Positions 20,473-29,628 of a stretch of 64,000 nucleotides of DNA are shown here, in pieces. The stretch covers positions 62,001-126,000 of the forward strand of contig LSNW01000013.1 in assembly GCA_001566965.1 (NCBI GenBank). Reading direction: 5' to 3'. The position numbers were made by a program, and so were the translations under genes. A model generated the notes under the pieces. The model did no database searches and was not told the origin of the DNA. It saw nothing but the letters and a program-made list of their open reading frames with translations. How positions within the stretch are numbered: position 1 is the stretch's first letter; each line of letters opens with the position of its first letter. Source of the DNA: Methylothermaceae bacteria B42. GTDB lineage: Bacteria > Pseudomonadota > Gammaproteobacteria > Methylococcales > Methylothermaceae.

Positions 20473-22568
20473 GCAGAAACTCCCATGGTTGTGTGATCAG
20501 ATTGCGTTTCATTGATGGCTATGGGAATCGTGAAACGAAATGAAGCCCCCTCGTTCGGTTTACTAGTGACAGTTAAATCCCCACCCAAGGCGCGAATATA
20601 CTCTCTGCTTTCGTAAGCACCAATCCCCATGCCGCTTAATCCTTTGGTGGTTTCGAAAGGTTTAAACAGCCTATTACGGATGAAATCCGCATCCATGCCA
20701 TGGCCGTTATCCCTTATTTCAACTATAGCTTGTTGGCGCTGAATAAACAGTGAAATTTTCACCCACCCATTTTTACCGGCGGCTTCCTGGGCATTTTGAA
20801 TGATATGTTCGAAGGCCGAAGCCAATCGATCACGTTGCGCCTGGACAAAAACATCACTGGAGTTAGTACAGTCGAGTTGCGGCCTAGGCAACTGCCCAGC
20901 CCTGGAAGCAGTGACTTCCTCCAACAAAGGACGCAGGGGAATAATCTCGGTTTCGTTTTCCGCGCCAATATTTTTGAGTTGGGACATCAACCGGCTCATT
21001 TTTCCCACCGCATGATCCACTGTATTCATGGCATCGCGGACAAACTCCGGATTATTCGAATGTTTGTCTGCATTGCGGACCACCAAAGAAAGTTGAGCAA
21101 TCAAATTCTTGAGGTCATGGAGCACAAAAGCAGAAAGGCGGTTAAAACCCTCGAACTGACGTGCCTCAATCAATTTTCCAGCGGTATCTTCAAGCACGAG
21201 AAAACTTGCCGCTTGTTTGCCGGCGGTCTTGAGAATATCTATCACCTCCCAGTTCCAGTCTATTTCTGCTCTGGGACGGGTCAATAACACGACACCGTAT
21301 ACTCGATTTTCGTGCAGCAAAGGTACCAGTAGCCATGCATTTTGGGCTTGTTTTAACCATTCGGGAGGTGTTAACCCTTCATAAAGTTCTGGAATATTTT
21401 CCATTTCGGTGAAGTTAACCACCCACGCCTTGGCTTCCATAAATTTGACTAAAGGGTCGTCCCCACGTATTAAAGGCACATCTATTTCGGGATCCCCGTA
21501 ACTTGCCCGGCATAAATAAGACCCAGATTCATCATAGGCCCATAACATCCCGCTGGGGCTTTCCACCAGATCCGCCAGCGCCTTGACAATTCTTTCTTCC
21601 AGTCCCATCTCGCTATTTTCCCCGGACAAGGCAGCGGTAAACCTCAACCACTCTTCCCGATAGTCATAACGATAGTTAAAGAAATGTTTGTTTAGAAATA
21701 CCCGTAAATGCGCTCTAGCCTGACCCGAAAAAAATAAAACCAAAAGCAACAAAAGCGCCAAGGCAAAAAAAGCCACTTGAGCAACTTTGCCCCATTCGCC
21801 ACCGAAAATTTTGACGTAATAACCGGCAGTGGCCATGATGAGGAGATAAAATGCGGCCCCCAAAACAGCGGTGGAATGAAAAACCATTTCCCGGGAGACA
21901 AAAATATCCACGGACCAATCGGGGTTACGAGCGGCTGATACCGCCAGAAATGGCATCAAAAAAGCAACCACAAAACCCCTTGCAGCCCAAAGATCAGGAT
22001 TGAGGCGCTTAAACAGCATGGCATCGGAATACAGGTAAAAGTCATAGATAAACAAGCCACCCAATGCCAAACACAAGTATTTGATATACCAACGTTTATC
22101 TAATCTTGTATTACGGAATAGCTGCTCAACCAGCACTATTCCTAAAAGAGCCAAGATTAACTGCCCCGCAATTTGAATCTCCGGAACAAAATAACTTGGA
22201 TTTTGGTTTTCCAGGATAGACATTCCCCAGAGGATCACCAAAAGAGTCAGGCTCAAACCGTAAATACCCAGATGAAAAACACGGCCACGTGATCCAGAAG
22301 CAGTCCTAGTGCTAGGTAACAAATAAAGAAGGAAAATCAGCCATAAAGTCGAGTGTAATATCTCAAAAGACCAAATTACCTCTGAAGGGAAATAATGCAC
22401 TGCCAGTTGTATGGCGTTGATACCCGCCCATATTGCCGTTCCCATTGAGGCTGCCAACAGCAAGCCGCCTTGGGATTTTCCCCGCCAACTTGTGACAAGT
22501 AGGCCTGACAACAGTAAATAGGCCACAGAAGCCAACAAATAACTGATGGCCCCAATTTTGCTAATCAT
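20469..22568 (-). CDS. prsK: XrtA/PEP-CTERM system histidine kinase PrsK
   Basis: About 699 residues from the ATG at 22568, which overlaps the upstream stop (TGATG); a start 21 nt earlier is also open. The first ~290 residues form many transmembrane helices, followed by a GAF-like domain (ENSEMGLEERIVKALADLVES onward) and a histidine kinase core. The phospho-acceptor is in FVLHDLKNLIAQL near residue 500. ATP-binding boxes include EIRDNGHGMD (N/G1), FETTKGLSGMGIGAYES and the final GASFRFTIP. This architecture matches the PrsK family, paired with PrsR downstream (4-nt TTGA overlap). Confidence 0.92.
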   Translation of the reverse strand: MISKIGAISYLLASVAYLLLSGLLVTSWRGKSQGGLLLAASMGTAIWAGINAIQLAVHYFPSEVIWSFEILHSTLWLIFLLYLLPSTRTASGSRGRVFHLGIYGLSLTLLVILWGMSILENQNPSYFVPEIQIAGQLILALLGIVLVEQLFRNTRLDKRWYIKYLCLALGGLFIYDFYLYSDAMLFKRLNPDLWAARGFVVAFLMPFLAVSAARNPDWSVDIFVSREMVFHSTAVLGAAFYLLIMATAGYYVKIFGGEWGKVAQVAFFALALLLLLVLFFSGQARAHLRVFLNKHFFNYRYDYREEWLRFTAALSGENSEMGLEERIVKALADLVESPSGMLWAYDESGSYLCRASYGDPEIDVPLIRGDDPLVKFMEAKAWVVNFTEMENIPELYEGLTPPEWLKQAQNAWLLVPLLHENRVYGVVLLTRPRAEIDWNWEVIDILKTAGKQAASFLVLEDTAGKLIEARQFEGFNRLSAFVLHDLKNLIAQLSLVVRNADKHSNNPEFVRDAMNTVDHAVGKMSRLMSQLKNIGAENETEIIPLRPLLEEVTASRAGQLPRPQLDCTNSSDVFVQAQRDRLASAFEHIIQNAQEAAGKNGWVKISLFIQRQQAIVEIRDNGHGMDADFIRNRLFKPFETTKGLSGMGIGAYESREYIRALGGDLTVTSKPNEGASFRFTIPIAINETQSDHTTMGVSA

Positions 22569-23962
22569 CAACGCGCCCCCTTCCGCCACAACACCACCTC
22601 GACGGTTTGCAGCATAATGAGAAAATCCAGCAAGAGGCTGTAATTTTTAACGTAATAAAGGTCATACTGAAGCTTTTCGACAGTATCCGCCTCATCTTCA
22701 GCATAAGGGTAACGGACTTGCGCCCATCCTGTAATACCGGGTTTAACCCTGTGGCGCTCAGAATAATAAGGGATAATTTCAGCAAACTTTTCCACAAATT
22801 CCGGGCGCTCGGGTCTTGGCCCTACAAAGCTCATATCGCCTTTCAACACATTCCATAATTGCGGCAATTCATCAATCCGGGTTTTACGAATAAAACGCCC
22901 CACCCGCGTAACCCGGTCATCATCAGCCTTTGCCATTCTGGCTTTTCCGTCTTTTTCTGCGTCAGGACGCATGCTTCGGAATTTTATGACTTTAAATAAC
23001 TTCCAATCAGCGCCGACCCGCACTTGATGATAAAAAATAGGTTGACGAACCCCACTTTCCAGCATGATTGCCATAGCGGTTAGAAGCATGACTGGCCATG
23101 CAACTACCAAAAGGATCATACTGGCGACAATATCGAACAGCCGTTTAATAATTACACTGCTGCTCATCCGGAAACCATCGGAAAAAACCAGCCAACTTGG
23201 ATACAAGCAATCGATTTTTACGATGCCCGCTTCGCGCTCAAAAAAGGATAAAAGATCCATGACATCGAAGCCGTTCATCTTGCAGTCTAGGATCTCATCC
23301 ACGGGAAAACCCCGCCGCCGGTCATCTGGCGCTACCACAATTTCATCAATATCCTCCCGGCTAGCGAACTCATTGAGCGGCGCATCCATCGAAATTAACA
23401 ATTCTTTCTCAATTTGGGGTGGCTCCTCGCTCATAGGGACAAATCCTATAAAAGCTAGATTGTCATAAGGAACCCGTCCCCCAAATTCTATGATTTTCTT
23501 TGCATTATTCCCTGCCCCTAAGACAAGAATACGGCGTTTAAGCCTATTGCTATCCACCAAAGTATAAAAAGCATATCTAAGGGCAATGGTGCCCAAAAAG
23601 GAGAATAGCAATGCAAAGCCAAACACCCCTCGGCCAATAAACATTTCGGGGAAGGCATAGAAAATCAGGCTCATGACCACCGTCCCCATCATGAAGCTGA
23701 CAATCAGCCTAAGAAGCAACCCGGCGCCGCTCCAGCTGGAGCGCCGCTGATAAAGCCCGGCCCCGGCTGAACAAGCAATCATGGTGATAGCAAACAGTAC
23801 CGAGGTGACCGATAGATCTGGATCGGCCTCCCAGCCTGTTTCCCGCAAAAAACGAATTCTGCTGCCAATATAGATGGCGGAAAAATAGAGGGTGAATTCG
23901 AATACTAACAGCCCTAAATAAGCCGTGGAAACATAGTGTCGAAAAATTCTAATGGTAGGCAT
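22568..23962 (-). CDS. TIGR03013-type PEP-CTERM/XrtA polyprenyl sugar phosphotransferase
   Basis: A 464-residue membrane glycosyltransferase. N-terminal transmembrane helices (residues ~10-120) and a central Rossmann-like region (RRILVLGAGNNAKKII) precede a C-terminal bacterial sugar-transferase domain. Visible there are KFRSMRPDAEKDG, RKTRIDELPQLWNVLKGDMS, FVGPRPERPEF and KPGITGWAQV, the signature of enzymes that load the first sugar phosphate onto undecaprenyl phosphate. The fused form adjacent to prsK/R/T matches TIGR03013 of exosortase A loci. It probably starts assembly of the exopolysaccharide repeat unit. Coupled to prsK by TGATG. Confidence 0.92.
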   Translation of the reverse strand: MPTIRIFRHYVSTAYLGLLVFEFTLYFSAIYIGSRIRFLRETGWEADPDLSVTSVLFAITMIACSAGAGLYQRRSSWSGAGLLLRLIVSFMMGTVVMSLIFYAFPEMFIGRGVFGFALLFSFLGTIALRYAFYTLVDSNRLKRRILVLGAGNNAKKIIEFGGRVPYDNLAFIGFVPMSEEPPQIEKELLISMDAPLNEFASREDIDEIVVAPDDRRRGFPVDEILDCKMNGFDVMDLLSFFEREAGIVKIDCLYPSWLVFSDGFRMSSSVIIKRLFDIVASMILLVVAWPVMLLTAMAIMLESGVRQPIFYHQVRVGADWKLFKVIKFRSMRPDAEKDGKARMAKADDDRVTRVGRFIRKTRIDELPQLWNVLKGDMSFVGPRPERPEFVEKFAEIIPYYSERHRVKPGITGWAQVRYPYAEDEADTVEKLQYDLYYVKNYSLLLDFLIMLQTVEVVLWRKGAR

Positions 23963-24149
23963 GGTGCAGTTCTAAGTGTCTTTATTGGATGAAGATGTTT
24001 TTTTACGGTCACTAAAACCCCGGACAGCATTATAGATCCCTCTATAACAGCACTTTCTATACTAACAAACCCAGAAGGAGTAACCCACTGCAACGCTTTC
24101 CATTCCCACCCACTCTTGAAAGCACCTCGTTTTGGGAATTCTAATTTGG
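23963..24149. other. Intergenic region upstream of the sugar transferase
   Basis: About 190 bp before the MITE-like element. It must hold the promoter for the minus-strand sugar transferase/prsKRT unit unless that lies beyond the element. No convincing -10/-35 or -24/-12 sequence was found by eye. A minus-strand frame (23914-24312) runs through it and the element but is not credible as a gene. Confidence 0.4.
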
Positions 24150-24327
24150 ACCTAAATTCTGCAAGTATTTCGGCATTCGGCTGCCAAATCAAACCTTTAT
24201 GCTGCGTTGGCCGCACCAATTTTATGCTCGAAGTAGCGCGGCTACTCCTGCGCGAAAATTGGTTTGCCACCTTGCCTAAAGCCTTGCTTGACACCCTCGG
24301 TGCTCGAATCACTTGCAGAATCTAGGT
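24150..24327 (+). mobile_element. MITE-like repeat element, copy A (178 bp)
   Basis: The element is bounded by 17-bp terminal inverted repeats, ACCTAAATTCTGCAAGT at the left and ACTTGCAGAATCTAGGT at the right (one mismatch). It is collinear with the reverse complement of 45353-45532 over its full length, with scattered substitutions. It has no transposase and too little room for one. Both copies contain a spurious frame ending in DTLGARITC. No target-site duplication is obvious. The right end supplies the last codon and stop of the neighbouring cyclic-nucleotide-binding gene. Confidence 0.85.
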
Positions 24328-24786
24328 TAGATATTGGTCATAACCATGGGACTTTAGCCCCCACGCCAACAATGAAAGCACTTTTTGGTTCGTCTTTTGC
24401 AACCTTGCCACCAATACCTCAACTAAAAAACGGTAAAATTGGCATCCAATTTCTGGATTCGAATGAAGAAACTCGACTAATTTTTGTGCATTGATTTCGG
24501 CTATCTCGGCTTCTGAAATTGCTGTAACCGTTGCACCATGGGGACTTTGGTTAAATAACGCCAATTCACCAAAAATTTCTGTGGGACCGAGCTCTTTAAA
24601 TCCTGGCCGGATTGGCCTCCCATCCAACGCCACTGAAGAAACGATCCTGACTCGCCCGCGTAAAATAACAAAAACTTTCCCACTGCACTGGCCTTCTTTT
24701 AAAATAGCGCTATTTTGTTCAAAAATTCTCCGTTGCCAGTCAAGCCCTTCGATTAAGCATCCACTAAATAACAAATCAGTCAACAT
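24322..24786 (-). CDS. Cyclic nucleotide-binding domain protein
   Basis: A Crp/cNMP-type beta-roll domain without an obvious helix-turn-helix. Visible are a segment around EGQCSGKVFVILRGRVRIVS and the phosphate-binding cassette FGELALFNQSPHGATVTA, where consensus is FGE(L/I)AL...RxAT, so the usual Arg is replaced by His-Gly. About 154 residues from the ATG at 24786 (AAAGGA upstream). A longer start at 24882 is open but would leave only 19 bp before the divergent tviB ATG. The stop codon lies inside the MITE-like element, so the C-terminus may have been remodelled. It may sense a nucleotide and act through an unknown partner. Confidence 0.75.
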   Translation of the reverse strand: MLTDLLFSGCLIEGLDWQRRIFEQNSAILKEGQCSGKVFVILRGRVRIVSSVALDGRPIRPGFKELGPTEIFGELALFNQSPHGATVTAISEAEIAEINAQKLVEFLHSNPEIGCQFYRFLVEVLVARLQKTNQKVLSLLAWGLKSHGYDQYLT

Positions 24787-24901
24787 TCTGGTAAATTCCT
24801 TTGCAGCTACAAGGTGTCCTTGATTAAAAATAGCAGGGAATCGACTAGGATTGTAATTATTCAGGTTTACAATACACATCATCTTTAGATTAGGAGGTTA
24901 C

Positions 24902-26179
24902 ATGCACCCGTTGGACACCACCAAAATTGGCATTGTTGGACTAGGCTATGTGGGCCTGCCATTGGCCGTGGAATTTGGTCATTATTTTGAAACCATCGGT
25001 TTCGATATCAACGGCCAAAGGATCAGCGAGCTGAAACAAGGCATTGACCGTTCCCGCGAGGTGGAGCCCGAAGAGCTACGCCGCAGTGAAAGGTTATTCT
25101 TTACGGACAGCCCCGCCAATCTTGCCGATTGCAATGTTTTTATCGTTACTGTTCCAACTCCCATTGATGAGCACAAAAGGCCGGATTTAACCCCTTTGGA
25201 AGGGGCTAGCCGAACCGTTGGGAAGGTGTTGAAAAAAGATGATATCGTTATTTATGAATCCACTGTCTACCCCGGGGCTACGGAAGAAGTGTGCATACCC
25301 ATCCTGGAACAAGAATCCGGACTCAAATTCAATCAGGATTTTTTTGCCGGTTACAGCCCGGAAAGGATCAATCCAGGCGACAAACAACATCGCGTTACAA
25401 CGATAGTCAAGGTAACTTCTGGTTCAACGCCTGAAGTTGCTGATTTTATCGATGCCCTTTATAACACGGTTATCACTGCCGGCACCCACAAAGCCAGTAG
25501 CATCCGGGTGGCGGAAGCAGCGAAAGTCATAGAAAACACGCAACGGGACGTAAATATTGCCCTGATTAACGAGCTCGCCATGTTATTCAATAAACTTGGC
25601 CTGGATACCCAGGAAGTCCTGGAAGCCGCCGGCAGCAAATGGAACTTTCTCCCCTTCCGGCCTGGCTTGGTGGGTGGTCACTGTATTGGGGTGGATCCTT
25701 ATTATCTCACCCACAAAGCCCAGGAAATCGGCCATCATCCGGAAATTATTCTGGCGGGCCGGCGGATCAATGATCACATGGGGGAATATGTGGTGGCGCA
25801 AGTGGTCAAATTGATGAACCAGCGCCGCATTCATGTATGTCAGTCCAATGTGTTAATTTTGGGGCTGACTTTTAAGGAAAATTGCCCGGATATTCGCAAT
25901 ACCCGAGTCATTGATATCATTCACGAGCTAGAAACCTATAATGCCAATGTCGAGGTGCACGACCCGTGGGCCTATGCCGATGAAGCCAAGGAGGAATTGA
26001 ACGTGGAATTGATTCCAGCGCTTGAAACTGGCCGCTACGATGCCATCATCCTGGCGGTGGGACACGACCAATTCAAACAAATGGGTACCAGCCAGATTCG
26101 GGCTTTGGGTAAGCCCGGAGCGGTTTTGTACGATGTCAAGGGCGTTTTGCCCGTTACCGAAGTGGATGGCCGCCTATGA
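24902..26179 (+). CDS. tviB: Nucleotide-sugar dehydrogenase, TviB/WbpA-like (UDP-GlcNAc or UDP-glucose 6-dehydrogenase family)
   Basis: A 425-residue UDP-glucose/GDP-mannose dehydrogenase. The NAD-binding Rossmann motif [13 protein letters not shown] is near residue 10, the central dimer domain contains [20 protein letters not shown], and the catalytic cysteine is in [12 protein letters not shown] near 260. The C-terminal domain includes [16 protein letters not shown]. The sequence resembles TviB-type enzymes that oxidise UDP-GlcNAc/UDP-GalNAc to uronic acids, but the substrate cannot be fixed by eye. A perfect AGGAGG precedes the ATG. It overlaps the epimerase by 4 nt. Confidence 0.9.
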   Translation: MHPLDTTKIGIVGLGYVGLPLAVEFGHYFETIGFDINGQRISELKQGIDRSREVEPEELRRSERLFFTDSPANLADCNVFIVTVPTPIDEHKRPDLTPLEGASRTVGKVLKKDDIVIYESTVYPGATEEVCIPILEQESGLKFNQDFFAGYSPERINPGDKQHRVTTIVKVTSGSTPEVADFIDALYNTVITAGTHKASSIRVAEAAKVIENTQRDVNIALINELAMLFNKLGLDTQEVLEAAGSKWNFLPFRPGLVGGHCIGVDPYYLTHKAQEIGHHPEIILAGRRINDHMGEYVVAQVVKLMNQRRIHVCQSNVLILGLTFKENCPDIRNTRVIDIIHELETYNANVEVHDPWAYADEAKEELNVELIPALETGRYDAIILAVGHDQFKQMGTSQIRALGKPGAVLYDVKGVLPVTEVDGRL

Positions 26180-27186
26180 AGATTCTAGTCACCGGAACCG
26201 CGGGCTTTATCGGCTCTGCCCTGGCCCACAAATTGATTGATCGCGGAGATGAAGTTATCGGCATCGACAATGTCAATGATTATTACGATGTCAACTTGAA
26301 AGAAGCCCGCTTGGCCAGGCTTAATGCCCGGGAAGGGTTCACGGAAATCCGGGCGGATCTGGAAGACCGATCGGCCATCAATCAAGCCTTTCAACAACAC
26401 CACCCACAAAGGGTGGTGAACCTGGCGGCTCAAGCGGGAGTGCGTTATTCCTTGGAGAATCCTCACGCCTATATCGATGCCAACCTGGTAGGCTTTTGTA
26501 ATATTCTCGAAGCTTGCCGCCACTTCGATGTGGAGCATCTGGTCTATGCCTCTTCCAGCTCGGTCTATGGCGCAAATACCGCCATGCCTTTTTCGGTTCA
26601 CCACAATGTAGACCATCCTGTCAGCCTCTATGCGGCGACGAAAAAAGCCAATGAACTCATGGCCCATACCTATAGCCACCTCTACGGTTTGCCGACCACC
26701 GGCCTGCGCTTTTTTACCGTATATGGCCCCTGGGGGCGGCCGGACATGGCACTATTTATCTTCACCAAAAATATTCTGGAAGACAAACCCATTGATGTTT
26801 TTAATTTTGGCAAACACCGGCGGGATTTCACTTATATCGATGATATCGTCGAAGGTGTTATCAGAACGTTGGATCATATAGCCACCCCTGATTCAGACTG
26901 GTCCAGCGACCGGCCGGATCCCGGTACCAGCCCCGCCCCATATCGGTTGTACAACATTGGCTGCCACCGCCCCGTGGAACTGATGCGTTTTATTGAGGTC
27001 TTGGAACAAAAATTGGGTAAGGAAGCCAAAAAGAATTTCCTGCCCATGCAAAAAGGCGATGTTCCAGCAACCTATGCCGATGTCGAAGATCTCATGAAAG
27101 ATACAGGCTACGCCCCCACTACCCCTATCGAAGAAGGAATCAGCCATTTTGTCGATTGGTATAAAGACTATTACGGCTATTCATGA
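26176..27186 (+). CDS. NAD-dependent epimerase (UDP-glucuronate 4-epimerase-like)
   Basis: A 336-residue extended short-chain dehydrogenase/reductase. The N-terminal glycine motif is [15 protein letters not shown], the catalytic Ser/Thr region is YASSSSVYG, and the YxxxK pair lies in [11 protein letters not shown] near residue 150. [15 protein letters not shown] and the [13 protein letters not shown] segment are typical of CapI/LpsL UDP-glucuronate 4-epimerases. It would act on the uronic acid made by the preceding dehydrogenase, giving a uronate donor for surface polysaccharide. ATGA overlaps on both sides indicate translational coupling. Confidence 0.9.
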   Translation: MKILVTGTAGFIGSALAHKLIDRGDEVIGIDNVNDYYDVNLKEARLARLNAREGFTEIRADLEDRSAINQAFQQHHPQRVVNLAAQAGVRYSLENPHAYIDANLVGFCNILEACRHFDVEHLVYASSSSVYGANTAMPFSVHHNVDHPVSLYAATKKANELMAHTYSHLYGLPTTGLRFFTVYGPWGRPDMALFIFTKNILEDKPIDVFNFGKHRRDFTYIDDIVEGVIRTLDHIATPDSDWSSDRPDPGTSPAPYRLYNIGCHRPVELMRFIEVLEQKLGKEAKKNFLPMQKGDVPATYADVEDLMKDTGYAPTTPIEEGISHFVDWYKDYYGYS

Positions 27187-27704
27187 CGCAACCTATCGTG
27201 CCGGTGCTCGGCTTCGCCGCCTATAGCGGCACCGGCAAAACTACCCTATTAACACGCCTGATACCCATTTTAAAAGCGGAAGGACTGAAAATAGGCCTGA
27301 TCAAACACAGCCACCATACCTTCGAAATCGACCGGCCCGGAAAAGATAGTTATGCCCTCCGTAAAGCTGGCGCCACACCGGTTATGATAGTGTCACGGAA
27401 ACGGCGCGCAATTATTTATGAATATCCTGATGAAGGTGATGTGTGCCTGGAAGAACAATTCGCCTATCTAAACCAAACCGGGCTGGATCTTATTTTAGTG
27501 GAAGGTTTCAAACATGCCGCCGTCCCTAAAATCGAGCTTCATCGCCCCGCATTAGGAAAACCTTTATTATTTCCCGATGATCCCCATGTCATTGCGGTTG
27601 CTTGCGACGCGCCGCTATCTCAACCTTGTCCACTACCCCTATTGAATATCAATCAACCCGAAGCCATCGCGGCCTTTATTCGCCATCAGTTTTTAAAGCC
27701 ATGA
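27183..27704 (+). CDS. mobB: Molybdopterin-guanine dinucleotide biosynthesis adaptor MobB
   Basis: A 173-residue P-loop protein that assists MobA in attaching GMP to molybdopterin. Walker A is [16 protein letters not shown] near residue 13. The family motif [17 protein letters not shown] follows near 40, and [19 protein letters not shown] lies near 105. The length is standard. It overlaps the epimerase and moeA by 4 nt each. The molybdenum cofactor enzyme served is not in this window. Confidence 0.93.
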   Translation: MTQPIVPVLGFAAYSGTGKTTLLTRLIPILKAEGLKIGLIKHSHHTFEIDRPGKDSYALRKAGATPVMIVSRKRRAIIYEYPDEGDVCLEEQFAYLNQTGLDLILVEGFKHAAVPKIELHRPALGKPLLFPDDPHVIAVACDAPLSQPCPLPLLNINQPEAIAAFIRHQFLKP

Positions 27705-28948
27705 CAGATCATCCTTGCGAGCAAGGGCTAACCCCTTTACCGGATGCGCTTTCGCATATTCTCGAGACTATAAAGCCACTGACCGCAAGCGAACAAGTCC
27801 CGCTCAAACACGCCTGGCACCGGGTTCTGGCCCGAGAGATCGCTGCACCCTTTGATGTACCCGGTTTCACCAATTCGGCAATGGATGGGTATGCGCTATC
27901 CTTAAAAAACCTGTCCTTATCGCAACCCTTGGAGATTGTCGGAACATCGTGGGCAGGAAAACCTTTTGACCGGGCCATATACCCTGGGCAGTGTGTTCGT
28001 ATTTTCACGGGCGCTATTGTTCCCGAAGGCACCGACGCTGTGATCATGCAGGAAGAAGTCGAACCGATTGATAATACAATCCGCATTAAACGACTTCCAT
28101 CCCAAGGGGAACATCTTCGCCTCAAAGGCAGCGATCTCCGCCAGGGAGAACGCGTTCTTAAACAAGGCCAATGCCTTGACGCGGCGGCGCTGGGCTTGCT
28201 GGCTTCGTTAGGCATCCAGAATGTAAGGGTATATCACAAACCCAGCATCGCTTATTTTTCTACTGGCGATGAGCTTCGCGGCCTGGATGAGCGGCTCGAA
28301 CCTGGCCAAATTTACGATAGTAACCGCTATAGCCTGCATGGTCTGCTAGCGGGACTCCCCGTGGACAGTTGTGATCTTGGGAGACTGCCTGACGTTTTGG
28401 ATAGCTTGACCGCCACCTTAAAACAAGCTTCCCGCGACCATGATTTGATCTTGAGCTCTGGTGGTGCTTCCGTCGGTGAGGCTGATCTGCTCAAAAACGC
28501 CTTGAAAAAGGTGGGTCAAGTCCACCTTTGGAAAATTGCCATCAAGCCAGGCAAACCCCTGCTCTTTGGCCAGATTGGCAATGCTTACTATATTGGCCTG
28601 CCCGGCAATCCAGTCTCCGTCCATGTGACTTTCAACCAAATCGTCAGGCCGGTGCTATGGAAACTGGTGGGCGCAGGTTTTTACCAGCCTTTACGCATTC
28701 AAGCCCATTGCCGCAATTCCATAAAAAAATCTCCGGGACGGCTGGAGTTTATACGGGGCTTTCTTGCCATAGAGGCCAATAGCCAACTATCGGTCACCGC
28801 CCTTTCAGGACAGGGCTCATACCAACAAGCCGCGCTGTGCCGCGCCAACTGTTACATCGTACTACCCGCCGACAGCAAAGGAACCCAGGCTGGTGAATGG
28901 GTAGAAGTTGAGCCTTTCGATAATTTTATCCTGGGACAGGAAGGATGA
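27701..28948 (+). CDS. moeA: Molybdopterin molybdenumtransferase MoeA
   Basis: Inserts molybdate into adenylylated molybdopterin. From the ATG at 27701, which overlaps mobB (ATGA), it encodes 415 residues; an in-frame TTG 99 nt upstream lies inside mobB and is not credible. Signatures are DVPGFTNSAMDGYAL near residue 65, FTGAIVPEGTDAVIMQEE near 110, the MPT-binding SSGGASVGEADLLKNAL near 250 and GLPGNPVSVHVTF near 305. It is coupled to bioD through another 4-nt overlap. Confidence 0.95.
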   Translation: MTDHPCEQGLTPLPDALSHILETIKPLTASEQVPLKHAWHRVLAREIAAPFDVPGFTNSAMDGYALSLKNLSLSQPLEIVGTSWAGKPFDRAIYPGQCVRIFTGAIVPEGTDAVIMQEEVEPIDNTIRIKRLPSQGEHLRLKGSDLRQGERVLKQGQCLDAAALGLLASLGIQNVRVYHKPSIAYFSTGDELRGLDERLEPGQIYDSNRYSLHGLLAGLPVDSCDLGRLPDVLDSLTATLKQASRDHDLILSSGGASVGEADLLKNALKKVGQVHLWKIAIKPGKPLLFGQIGNAYYIGLPGNPVSVHVTFNQIVRPVLWKLVGAGFYQPLRIQAHCRNSIKKSPGRLEFIRGFLAIEANSQLSVTALSGQGSYQQAALCRANCYIVLPADSKGTQAGEWVEVEPFDNFILGQEG

Positions 28949-29628
28949 AGGGATTATTTGTTACCGGCACGGATACCGGCGTAGGCAAAACCCTAGTAGC
29001 CTCCAATCTGTGCCGGGTTTTAAGCGCTCAAGGGTTTGACTTAGTTGTCAGAAAACCTGTGGAAACTGGCTGTTCCATCAATAACGGGGAACTTTTCCCG
29101 CAGGATGCCTTTTCCCTCCAGCAAGCAACTCAAGGCCGAGAATCCTTGGATCTTATTTGTCCTTACCGCTTTGCAGCACCGCTTTCACCGCCTCGCGCGG
29201 CAGGCTTGGAAAGCCAACCGCTGCAACTAGAACAATTAATCAAGGCCTGTCATGTAGATCAATCCAAGTTCGTGATTGTGGAAGGCGCTGGCGGTTTCTA
29301 TTCCCCCATCGCCCAGGATGGACTGAATGCGGATCTGGCCGTTAGCCTTGGCCTGCCTGTCCTGATCGTCGCGGAAAATCGATTGGGCGCCATCAACCAA
29401 GTATTACTAGTTTTGGAAGCCGTCCAACGGCGAGGATTAACGCCTCAGGGCATTGTCTTAAACCAACTTCAACCCAACCCAAACTCCCAACTGCAGAACT
29501 TGGAGGATTTAACGGACTGGACATCGCTGCCAATCCTGGAAATCCCTTTCCTCCATCAAGAAAACCAGCATAGTGCCCGCCATTTATTTGCCCCCATATT
29601 GGGATGGCGTGGTGATCAATGGGATTGA
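28945..29628 (+). CDS. bioD: Dethiobiotin synthetase
   Basis: Closes the ureido ring of dethiobiotin from 7,8-diaminopelargonate, CO2 and ATP. The 227 residues contain the P-loop GTDTGVGKT near residue 8, the substrate-binding VRKPVETGC segment and VEGAGGFYSPIAQDG near 115. It is the last gene of the tviB-epimerase-mobB-moeA-bioD chain, an unusual place because the other bio genes are not adjacent. Its 3' end overlaps the convergent nucleotidyltransferase gene by 13 bp. Confidence 0.94.
   Translation: MKGLFVTGTDTGVGKTLVASNLCRVLSAQGFDLVVRKPVETGCSINNGELFPQDAFSLQQATQGRESLDLICPYRFAAPLSPPRAAGLESQPLQLEQLIKACHVDQSKFVIVEGAGGFYSPIAQDGLNADLAVSLGLPVLIVAENRLGAINQVLLVLEAVQRRGLTPQGIVLNQLQPNPNSQLQNLEDLTDWTSLPILEIPFLHQENQHSARHLFAPILGWRGDQWD

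Noticed and set aside
23914-24312. Minus-strand 132-codon frame upstream of the sugar transferase
   Set aside because: Its first third is the MITE-like element read in frame and its end overlaps the sugar transferase start; no family resemblance or ribosome-binding site.
24760-24800. Sigma-54-like TGG...TTGC sequence upstream of tviB
   Set aside because: The GG-GC spacing is one base too long and the first half is a poor match.
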